From B1Sed10-231 sp046483385 (lineage in GTDB: Bacteria > Planctomycetota > Brocadiia > SM23-32), in assembly GCA_046483385.1 (NCBI GenBank), contig JAWODG010000199.1:1-7275 (forward strand): 7,275 nt of DNA, given 5' to 3'. The notes under the pieces were generated by a model that searched no databases, was not told the origin of the DNA, and saw nothing but the letters and a program-made list of their open reading frames with translations. Position 1 is the first letter of the stretch. The number at the start of each line of letters is the position of its first letter. Position numbers and translations under genes: made by a program. Positions 1 to 5,576 of this stretch are shown here, one piece after another.

Positions 1-120
1 GGGAGAAGTATGGGAAGCGAGGGTTGTCGTGGGGTGATAAGGATATCGGGGTGTTGAAGGTGGTGGATATGAATAAGTTGTGGATGATTTTGTTGGCGGT
101 TCCGGCGTTTATCTTTTTTC
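1..120. other. G/T-rich segment of unknown origin at the window edge
   Basis: The plus strand here is strikingly rich in G and T and poor in C, and this changes abruptly at about 115-125 into the balanced high-G+C sequence of the rest of the window. In the frame of the downstream methylase there are TGA stops at 55-57, 73-75 and 85-87, so the methylase cannot extend through it. One other plus frame stays open from the window edge to 257 and contains an ATG at 69 followed by a hydrophobic run (MNKLWMILLAVPAFIFF), which could be the start of a signal peptide or membrane anchor, but that frame soon runs into low-complexity alanine/arginine text over the methylase. I recognise no family. It could be the edge of an inserted or rearranged piece, or an assembly artefact at a contig end. 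Confidence 0.4.
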
Positions 121-1473
121 CAACCCGACACGGAATCGATCTCGAAACCGGCATCGGGCAGGATCCGAAACGAGGCGCGGCCGCCGCTGCTCACCCGCTT
201 CACCCGGGGATCGATGTCGCCGCCCGGTCCCGGAAGGCGGTTCGCCGAGCTGTTTAACAGGCGGCAGCTTCTATCGCTGTCGACTCTGGCGGCGGAGATT
301 GCGACTGTGCAGGAGACCCCCGTGCGCCACGCCCTTGCCACGGCCTTCTCAGACTGCCTTCGCTACCAAAACATGCTCGCTCGGTACGACACCTACGCGC
401 TCAAATGCCAGGACATTTTCTCTGTGCACGGCTACCCCGTCGGTTTGGTCCAATGCGAGAACAACGTTCTGGGCATCGACGGAGTCGGGAGCGGCGGCTA
501 CCGCCAGATGATTGCCAAGTATGCTGCGGCCAAGGAGTACTGCCGCAATCCATTCGAGAAACGCCTCCGGGGCAAGAGAAAGGAGAAAGTTCAAATCCCC
601 GGGGAGGACATAGCAGCTGAATTCACAGATGAACTGCCTGAGCGTAATGGGCGGGCCCAGGCATGGTTGCTGTGCCGCTCGTCCGACAAGGTATCGATTG
701 CCCCCGAATGCGTCGACGCCGTCATCACGGACCCGCCCTACTATGACAACGTACAGTACGCCGAACTCATTGATTTCTGCTACATCTGGTTGCGCAAGCT
801 CCTCGGGGACGAGGTCGACGAGTTCGCGTGTGTGTCCACCAGAACGGATAAGGAACTCACCGGTAATGAGACCGCGGGCCGAGACCTCGCACATTTCACA
901 GAAGGTCTCTCGGCCGCCTATTCAGCCGCGGCGCGAACACTCAAACGCGGCGGGCTATTCGCCTTCACATACCACCATAACGATGTAGATGCGTACGTAC
1001 CGGTGGTCGTTGCGCTTTGCGACGCACACCTTGCAGTGACGGCTACGCTGCCCTGCCCGGCCGAGATGGGGGCTTCTCTGCACATCTCCGGAACCGGTTC
1101 CTCTGTGGTGGACACCGTGTTCTGCGCACGACGGTTGTCCGAGACAGCAACACTCGACGCCCCACTGTTGGACCTTCCTGAGAAACTGGCTGGCGCACTC
1201 TTCGAACAAGGAAGGAAACTCCTTCAGGGCGATGTAGACGTGTCGGAAGGAGACCTTCGATGCATGGCCCTGGGGATCCTCGCCAAATGGACCACCAACC
1301 GACTCGGGGGCCGCTGGGACGACGGGGCCTCCCTAAAGGAGAAAACCGAGCTTGCCCACGACACCCTGTCCGGGCATGTCGATAGGGTCGGCTTCGAGAA
1401 CTTGATAAGCAGTGTTTTTGGAGACCTACAGGGAGAGCGTAGCAAGCCTAGGACGCGGGGTCTTTTCGACTGA
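88..1473 (+). pseudogene. 5'-truncated DUF1156/COG1743-type adenine-specific DNA methylase (C-terminal part)
   Basis: Proteins of this family are large (usually about 850-1000 residues) N6-adenine DNA methylases found in restriction-modification and defence loci. The frame is open from 88, but the first possible start codon is ATG 214 (419 residues), with no convincing ribosome binding site. Counting from that ATG, residues 8-24 (RRFAELFNRRQLLSLST) match the mid-protein segment of the family; residues 92-114 match its GGYxxxxxKYxxAKEYCxxPFE stretch; 173-182 are DPPYYDNVQY, the catalytic motif IV; 243-255 (LKRGGLFAFTYHH) and 283-290 (AEMGASLH) match its C-terminal fold. The N-terminal half, which normally holds DUF1156 and the DPFAGxG-type SAM-binding motif I, is absent. 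I therefore call it a remnant, unless a frameshift or assembly break at about 115 hides the rest. The coding part itself has no internal stop. It ends 9 bp from the convergent nuclease gene. Confidence 0.8.
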
Positions 1474-1482
1474 TTAGGGCCG

Positions 1483-2619
1483 TCATCCTGGTTCCTGGCG
1501 CAGACGTTGCACCCGCGGAATCTCACAGAGACTCTCGAGATTCTGCAAAGTATACGTGTGACCGCGAGTGCTCTTGACGATCGGGAGCGTAGTGTCGCCG
1601 ACCCGCCGAAAGCCTGTCCCGTCTATCACGGCGACCAACAGCACCTCTTGCCGGTCACACATCCGCGCGAGTCGCTCAATTCTGCTCGCCTTATCCCGCG
1701 CCGTGCCGCCATCGGCGACAAGTTTCGCCTCGATCGCGACTTCGGGGTTCTGCCTGTCGGGCAGGAAGAAGTCCGGCGCCTGTGGCCAGCCCTCAACCGT
1801 ATTGTCCGTGATCCGCTCGTACGGAATCCCCTCTTCATCGAGCAGCGCTGCAACGGCATCCTCGAGGATTGCCCCCTTCTCCTCCGACCATGCGTCTCGC
1901 ATGTACGCAAAAGGACGTCCCGTATACCGCTCATACAGCACGTCGGCATACCCAACCCCACCTGAGGCCGCATTCTCCACCGTAATCCATCCCTCTGTTG
2001 TGTCCACCTTGTACTGACGGGTGCGAAAATGACCGGACTCCACATCCTCGGGCAATCCCATAATATCCCCACTGACAAGACCGTAAACTGCTCCGGCGAT
2101 TTCAGCGAGTAGACGCTCGTTGCGAGCCTCATCCCCGGGGATTTCGTCCAACGTTTCGGCGCGTTCGATTTGCTGGAGCTTCCGAGAGGAAACCTGTTGG
2201 TCCCTTTGGCTTCGGACGATCTCAGCCAACTCTGTCCATGTGTAACCCGTGATTAGCCGGAACACCATCAGGGCCGCCGGGTAATCCGTCAAAACAGAAG
2301 CAAGCTCTGGTGCCGTCAGCGTGCTGAAGTCGCCCGCCAAACTCCGCGTTCGCTGATACACCTCAAGGAATCGCTCCCGCTCCACTATGCGGTCACTCCA
2401 GGGCACCACGTGGAAATGCGGCGTCAGCAGAGACGTGTACCGCGTGACGTACTCCTCGATGGCGTCTTCGACAGCGACGACGTATCGCTCCGGGCTGCTC
2501 TCCCGGATGGCGATAAGCTGCTGAAGCACTTCCGGCGCGGGAGATAACTTCGCCAGTTTTTCACGGAACTGCCGGAGTTCTTCTTCTGTCTTAACCGCAT
2601 CCAGTTCCAATTGCGCCAA
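1483..2619 (-). CDS. Putative restriction-type endonuclease: helix-turn-helix-like segment plus C-terminal PD-(D/E)XK nuclease domain
   Basis: The 378-residue protein appears intact. Residues 1-100 are mostly helical with no recognised domain. Residues 115-155 (ALMVFRLITGYTWTELAEIV, then SSRKLQQIERAE) look like an XRE-type helix-turn-helix. Residues 247-300 form a PD-(D/E)XK core: a helix with E253, then P282-D283-F at the end of a strand, then E297-A-K299; this is followed by GGTARDKASRIERLA (304-318) and a VAVIDGTGFRRV strand and turn, as in many type II restriction-like nucleases. The likely activity is metal-dependent DNA cleavage. The start is TTG: it is the only start codon between the in-frame stop at 2638-2640 and the body of the protein, and AAAGGA lies 7 nt upstream of it. 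The gene is tail to tail with the methylase remnant, so it is a natural candidate for its former restriction partner, but the pairing is inferred. A modification-dependent or solitary defence nuclease is equally possible. Confidence 0.82.
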   Translation of the reverse strand: MAQLELDAVKTEEELRQFREKLAKLSPAPEVLQQLIAIRESSPERYVVAVEDAIEEYVTRYTSLLTPHFHVVPWSDRIVERERFLEVYQRTRSLAGDFSTLTAPELASVLTDYPAALMVFRLITGYTWTELAEIVRSQRDQQVSSRKLQQIERAETLDEIPGDEARNERLLAEIAGAVYGLVSGDIMGLPEDVESGHFRTRQYKVDTTEGWITVENAASGGVGYADVLYERYTGRPFAYMRDAWSEEKGAILEDAVAALLDEEGIPYERITDNTVEGWPQAPDFFLPDRQNPEVAIEAKLVADGGTARDKASRIERLARMCDRQEVLLVAVIDGTGFRRVGDTTLPIVKSTRGHTYTLQNLESLCEIPRVQRLRQEPG

Positions 2620-2626
2620 CTCTGAG

Positions 2627-2632
2627 TCCTTT
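2627..2632 (-). promoter_or_regulatory. Ribosome binding site fixing the TTG start of the nuclease gene
   Basis: On the minus strand AAAGGA is followed by 7 nt and then TTG (2619-2617). The only upstream in-frame sequence is six codons after a TAG stop at 2640-2638, none of them a start. The site therefore decides the start. Confidence 0.7.
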
Positions 2633-2765
2633 CGTCTCTATTCTCTATCTGAGCAGGCCATCTCTGCATGTTTCAGGCAGCCCAGTATGCCTTCCGCCTC
2701 CCGGTTCGGGCCCAGACATCCCTCTGGACCTAACGCCAGTTCAGCCCAGACCCTCCCCTTGGAGC

Positions 2766-2795
2766 AACATATTCCAGGGGGCAACCAACAGTCAA
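2766..2795 (-). promoter_or_regulatory. Candidate sigma70-type promoter for the nuclease gene
   Basis: Read on the minus strand, TTGACT (2795-2790; 5 of 6 matches to the -35 consensus) is separated by 18 nt from TATGTT (2771-2766; 4 of 6 matches to the -10 consensus). Transcription would begin near 2759, giving a leader of about 140 nt before the TTG start. It is the best match I found between the two genes, but it is a motif match only. Confidence 0.3.
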
Positions 2796-2898
2796 ACTCC
2801 TTGGCTTCTTTCCAGTTATGAAACCATAGAAACACGAAGCTTCGAAGAGCCAACGAGATAGCCAAGGTTGGGAGTCTACATAGTCTATCGCCGGCGTT

Positions 2899-2925
2899 CC
2901 GTCGTGGTCGTCTTGCCGTCGTGGT
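2899..2925. repeat. Short direct repeat CCGTCGTGGT x2
   Basis: The ten bases CCGTCGTGGT occur at 2899-2908 and 2916-2925 with a 7-nt spacer, about 20-50 bp beyond the stop codon of the amidohydrolase gene. The 17-bp spacing is neither a codon artefact (no gene is here) nor a known operator that I recognise. Confidence 0.6.
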
Positions 2926-2946
2926 TAAGGGCCCGTCCGGAGGCGC

Positions 2947-4032
2947 TCAGGTGCAGCGGGTTGTTATGTTGCGGATTTCTTGTAGCTCCGTGGTGAACGG
3001 GCGGGCTTCGGGGTCCGACTGCATGTAGCTCAGGGCCCTGTCGCCCTCCTCCCGGGCCAGCGCAGCGTCCACTTCTTTGGGCTGCTGGCCGGCGAGGCGA
3101 CGGAAGTTGCCCCCGTAGATGGCCCTCAGCACCTCCGGCGGCAGGTTGAGGCCCCGGCCCTTGAAGCCGAAGACCTCGACCTCCTCGTCCGACTCCAGCA
3201 CGGTGCGGATGCTGCGTATCTTGTCGGCCGCCGCGGCAACCTTCTCCGGGTTGGGGGCCCGTGTGCCGCCGCTGTTGTCGGTGCCCAGCAGGATGCGGTC
3301 GCTGTAGCGGATGAAGAATTCGCGCGTCTCGTCCGGGTGGTTGAGGAAGTCGTGATACATGCCGTGGTGCGGCGTCAGGTCGAAGCAGACGTTCGGCCAG
3401 CGGTCGAGGAACGCCGCGGCGCGCTCCAGGTCGCCCGACATGAAGTAGAAATGCGCGAAGATGACGGGGAGTTCGGGGAACTTCTCCATCATCCGTTCCA
3501 CCTGCTCGTGGAGTTCCTCCTTGGTCGGGAACGTGCCGTCGCCGTAGAACCATCCCCGCTCCCGCACGCCGGCGGACACTTTGTCGGGGTCCCAGAAGGC
3601 GGCGGGGTCGGCCACGTGGTAGACGATGGGAACGCCGCGGGACTCCAGCAGTCCGTAGTAGCCGTGGTAGACTGGGTCGTCCAGCGGGACGCCATGCTCC
3701 TTGTAAACGGTCGGTTTGCCGGCCATCATCTTGAACCCGTCGCAGCCGGCCGCCAGCATGCGCTCGGCCTGCACGGCGAAGTCCTCCCACCGGCCCTCCT
3801 GCTCGACGCGATGCAGACCGCAGAAGGCGTAGAACCGCCCGGGATGGAGCAGCTTGAAGATGAGGGCGGCGGCGTTCTGGTTCAGGTTCCGCCCGCCCAG
3901 GCCGGGCACGGCGCAGATGTTGATGGCCTCCAGCTCCGCGGCCTCCAGCATCCCGACGATGTTGACCAGGCTGGACAGCCCGCGCATGTGGACGTGGCAG
4001 TCAATTGGGTTCATGTCTGCGAATTCGGACAT
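2947..4032 (-). CDS. Amidohydrolase family 2 (Amidohydrolase_2, TIM-barrel metal-dependent hydrolase)
   Basis: The 361-residue protein belongs to the superfamily that uses one metal ion (usually zinc or manganese) in a (beta/alpha)8 barrel to hydrolyse or decarboxylate small substrates. The expected ligands are in order: H13-V-H15 on strand 1 (IDCHVHMRG), a lysine at K101 (GFKMMAG), H139 (IVYHVADP), H194 (VIFAHFYFMSGD) and D252 (ILLGTDNSGG). Near the end LRAIYGGNFRRL (302-313) is the family's usual closing helix. The length is typical and there is no signal peptide, so it acts in the cytosol. GGAG lies 11 to 8 nt before the ATG, supporting the 4032 start; Met7 (4014) is a weaker alternative. 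The gene follows the glycosidase-like gene by 21 bp, so the two are probably co-transcribed and act on related compounds. The substrate cannot be told from sequence; acting on a lactone or a carboxylate released in carbohydrate breakdown is only a guess. Confidence 0.87.
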   Translation of the reverse strand: MSEFADMNPIDCHVHMRGLSSLVNIVGMLEAAELEAINICAVPGLGGRNLNQNAAALIFKLLHPGRFYAFCGLHRVEQEGRWEDFAVQAERMLAAGCDGFKMMAGKPTVYKEHGVPLDDPVYHGYYGLLESRGVPIVYHVADPAAFWDPDKVSAGVRERGWFYGDGTFPTKEELHEQVERMMEKFPELPVIFAHFYFMSGDLERAAAFLDRWPNVCFDLTPHHGMYHDFLNHPDETREFFIRYSDRILLGTDNSGGTRAPNPEKVAAAADKIRSIRTVLESDEEVEVFGFKGRGLNLPPEVLRAIYGGNFRRLAGQQPKEVDAALAREEGDRALSYMQSDPEARPFTTELQEIRNITTRCT

Positions 4033-4053
4033 AGCCCTTCTCCGGCGCGCGGT

Positions 4054-5070
4054 TCAGAGCCCGCGCATGCTGCGCACCATGTCGAAGTACCAGTGCTCGG
4101 AGGGCTCGCCGCCGCGGGGTTCCTGCGGCTGGGCGCCGGACGGGCCTATCTCGAAGTGTGGGCCGCCGTCCTCGCGCAGATGCTGCTTCCAGTGGGAGTG
4201 GTAGAAGGCATAGCCCCCGCCCTCGCGGACGGTCTCGACGGTGCGGCGCCACTTCTCGACGTCCTCGGGGGTATAAACGCCGACCGGTTCGTCGGGACCG
4301 CCGAATATCTCGCCATGCCCCCACTCGTTCATGACCACGGGGACGTCCCGTCCCACCTGCTCGCGCACCTCGTCGGGCGGGAAGGGACTGTGGGTCAGCA
4401 CAAAGTCAGCGGCGTCGAAGTCCAACACTACGTTCCCGCAGGGGCTGATGGACGCAGGGATGTGCGGGACGATGGCCTTGAACGCCTCCAGCAGCTCATC
4501 ACCCGCGTCGGTGGCGTGCCGCTCGGCGCGGCCGTAGCACAGCGAGCGCTCCTCGAAGCCCGGGTGACCGTACTCGTTGACCAGGTCCACGCAGATGTTG
4601 CGGTAATCCTTCGTGGCCAGCCAGCGCGCCACATTGCGGGTGGCCTCCATGATGGCGGCGTCGTTGGTGAGTTGATTGATCCGGGCCTGGTAGAAGACGC
4701 CGAGGTTGACCACCATGGCGCGCCCATCGGCTTCCTCGATGACTCTGGCCAGGCGGTCCATCACCTGGTTGCGCTCGCAGAGGCCCTCCACGTCCGCACG
4801 GCCTTTGAAGAAACCACTGCACTCCTTCCGACGGGTGTGGCTCGTGAAGGTGCCGTCCGCGTCGAAGGGGTTCGCCGCGCCCGTCGAGCCGCCCTGAAGG
4901 AAGACGGAGAACGTGTTCACCCCATACTCGACGTAATCGTCCAGAACGTCGATGAGCGAAGCGGAGATTCGGTCGTTCTCCAGCGCGTTCGCCAGGCGGA
5001 TGCCCCACATGTCGAACGGCTCATCGTCCAGCGTAAAGCCGGTGCCTTCGATGCGCAGCGTGCGGGTCAT
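4054..5070 (-). CDS. Cytosolic glycoside hydrolase-like (beta/alpha)8 protein, clan GH-A type
   Basis: The 338-residue protein begins with a short beta strand and the phrase FTLDDEPFDMWGIRLAN (12-28), the usual opening of clan GH-A (GH5/GH2-like) barrels. Two Asn-Glu pairs sit where that clan carries its catalytic acids: N165-E166 in VDLVNEYGHP (strand 4, acid/base) and N248-E249 in VVMNEWGHGE (strand 7, nucleophile). A conserved-looking tryptophan, W294 in GGYAFYHSHWKQ, fits strand 8. It is therefore probably a retaining glycosidase. It has no signal peptide, unlike most polymer-degrading relatives, so it would act on imported small glycosides inside the cell, or have a non-classical role. 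The ATG at 5070 has only a weak GGACGAG upstream. It lies 70 bp after the small cysteine protein gene and 21 bp before the amidohydrolase gene. The exact GH family and substrate are not determined; a diverged non-glycosidase barrel remains possible. Confidence 0.75.
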   Translation of the reverse strand: MTRTLRIEGTGFTLDDEPFDMWGIRLANALENDRISASLIDVLDDYVEYGVNTFSVFLQGGSTGAANPFDADGTFTSHTRRKECSGFFKGRADVEGLCERNQVMDRLARVIEEADGRAMVVNLGVFYQARINQLTNDAAIMEATRNVARWLATKDYRNICVDLVNEYGHPGFEERSLCYGRAERHATDAGDELLEAFKAIVPHIPASISPCGNVVLDFDAADFVLTHSPFPPDEVREQVGRDVPVVMNEWGHGEIFGGPDEPVGVYTPEDVEKWRRTVETVREGGGYAFYHSHWKQHLREDGGPHFEIGPSGAQPQEPRGGEPSEHWYFDMVRSMRGL

Positions 5071-5102
5071 GACGCATTCTCGTCCGGGGTCGGGAAGATG
5101 GC

Positions 5103-5170
5103 GACCTCGAGAATACCCGGTTTATGGCAAGCGGTCAAACTCAGCGCCGCAGCATGCGTTTGACCTCGAG
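5103..5170. repeat. GACCTCGAG direct repeats flanking or overlapping the hairpin
   Basis: The 9-mer GACCTCGAG occurs at 5103-5111 and 5162-5170, 59 bp apart. The second copy overlaps the right arm of the hairpin and lies inside the small gene; the first is in the gap before the glycosidase-like gene. Confidence 0.5.
5133..5165. terminator. Perfect 8-bp stem hairpin at the end of the small gene (attenuator or terminator candidate)
   Basis: GGTCAAAC (5133-5140) and GTTTGACC (5158-5165) are exact inverted repeats around a 17-nt loop. On the minus strand the upstream arm is within the last codons of the small gene, its stop codon is in the loop, and the downstream arm starts immediately after the stop. 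No T-tract follows, so a classical intrinsic terminator is not supported; an RNA 3'-end stabiliser or attenuator between the small gene and the glycosidase-like gene is a fair alternative. Confidence 0.45.
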
Positions 5171-5425
5171 CACGTGCTGCAGGATGTGGTCGCGGCAGTC
5201 CTCATCCTCCGTGCAGCAGGTAGGCGGAATGTCGGTGGCGGAGACCCTGGAAAGCGGCCTGCCGACGAAGTAGCTGCGCAGCGACTCCTCCAGCTCGGAA
5301 CCTTTCAGCGGCCCCGTCAGTTCGAAATCCTCGAAGCGCAGGTCCTCCCCTTCCCCGCTGAGCGAGTAGCGGAAAAACCTGTCACAGTGCCCTGCGTCCT
5401 TTGTCTTCACGTCCGTCCCCCCCAT
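5141..5425 (-). CDS. Small cysteine-containing protein of unknown family
   Basis: The 94-residue protein has no domain I can name. Its middle (RFFRYSLSGEGEDLRFEDFE, 16-35) reads like a compact beta structure, followed by an acidic amphipathic helix (GSELEESLRSYFVG) and a C-terminal helix ending in VKRMLRR. Cysteines are C14, C70-C71 and C77, with H80 and H84 close by. This CC-x5-C-x2-H-x3-H cluster could bind a metal or form disulfides, but no family is recognised. The C-terminal half vaguely recalls the helical part of NifU-like scaffold proteins; I would not rely on this. The ATG at 5425 has no ribosome binding site; GTG at 5410 (residue 6) has a G-rich run 6 nt upstream and may be the true start. 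It is first in the minus-strand run with the glycosidase-like and amidohydrolase genes. The hydrophilic, well-ordered composition and high third-position G+C suggest a real gene. Confidence 0.6.
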   Translation of the reverse strand: MGGTDVKTKDAGHCDRFFRYSLSGEGEDLRFEDFELTGPLKGSELEESLRSYFVGRPLSRVSATDIPPTCCTEDEDCRDHILQHVLEVKRMLRR

Positions 5426-5498
5426 TTGTGCGCATCACTGCTGCCAACACGACCCGACTTTTCCAGCCTACCGCCTCCAGCCGCAGATGCAATCGAAC

Positions 5499-5524
5499 CG
5501 GCCGCCTTCTTGACATGTCGGCCG
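5499..5524. promoter_or_regulatory. Operator-like arrangement around the -35 element
   Basis: The palindrome CGGCCG occurs at 5499-5504 and 5519-5524, 20 bp start to start (about two helical turns), and an 8-bp palindrome GACATGTC (5512-5519) lies between them, over the -35 box. A dimeric repressor could bind here. In G+C-rich DNA CGGCCG is common by chance, so this is weak. Confidence 0.22.
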
Positions 5525-5539
5525 TCTCGGACGTACCAT
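5510..5539 (+). promoter_or_regulatory. Sigma70-type promoter of the homocysteine methyltransferase gene
   Basis: TTGACA (5510-5515, perfect -35) is followed after 18 nt by TACCAT (5534-5539, 4 of 6 matches to -10). The predicted start of transcription, near 5546, leaves a leader of only about 30 nt. This excludes a SAM or cobalamin riboswitch between this promoter and the gene. Confidence 0.55.
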
Positions 5540-5565
5540 CCACTTTCCGGCCTCCTGCCAGGATT

Positions 5566-5570
5566 GGAGA
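5566..5570 (+). promoter_or_regulatory. Ribosome binding site of the homocysteine methyltransferase gene
   Basis: GGAGA lies 6 nt before ATG 5577. A nearer-upstream ATG at 5572 opens only a two-codon frame (ATG CGA TGA) whose stop overlaps the true start as ATGA, so the 5577 start is preferred. Confidence 0.65.
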
Positions 5571-5576
5571 CATGCG

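Larger units (their letters stand above)
2640..2946. other. Intergenic stretch without a credible gene
   Basis: It lies between the stop of the amidohydrolase gene and the upstream edge of the nuclease gene. The only minus-strand reading frame of note (2865-2638, 75 codons) begins at a TTG with no ribosome binding site, lacks the G/C third-position preference of the flanking genes, and has an odd Cys/Trp-rich composition; I do not call it. The stretch holds a candidate promoter, nested short palindromes (GAAGCTTC 2836-2843 overlapping CTTCGAAG 2840-2847), a doubled AGTCTA (2873-2878 and 2882-2887) and a doubled CCGTCGTGGT. No clear terminator with a T-tract is visible for the amidohydrolase transcript. 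Confidence 0.55.

Noticed and set aside
24..257. 77-codon plus frame with an MNKLWMILLAVPAFIFF hydrophobic stretch
   Set aside because: A possible signal peptide or membrane start at ATG 69, but it turns into Ala/Arg-rich out-of-frame methylase text after about 120 and stops; not a whole gene here.
349..894. 181-codon minus-strand frame
   Set aside because: Antisense to the strongly supported methylase segment and with no recognisable motif.
2638..2865. 75-codon minus-strand frame just upstream of the nuclease gene, ending 18 nt before its start
   Set aside because: TTG start without a ribosome site, no coding-type codon pattern, odd Cys/Trp content; the candidate promoter lies within it.
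2885..3790. 301-codon minus-strand frame
   Set aside because: A shifted frame of the amidohydrolase gene, Arg/Gly/Pro-rich, with no domain.
3337..5163. 608-codon open frame on the plus strand
   Set aside because: It lies antisense over the amidohydrolase and glycosidase-like genes, which have full catalytic motifs. Its Val/His/Ala/Gly-rich text matches no family and is the usual antisense by-product of high third-position G+C.
5426..5576. SAM or cobalamin riboswitch ahead of the homocysteine methyltransferase
   Set aside because: The predicted promoter leaves only about 30 nt of leader, and none of the conserved riboswitch blocks is visible.
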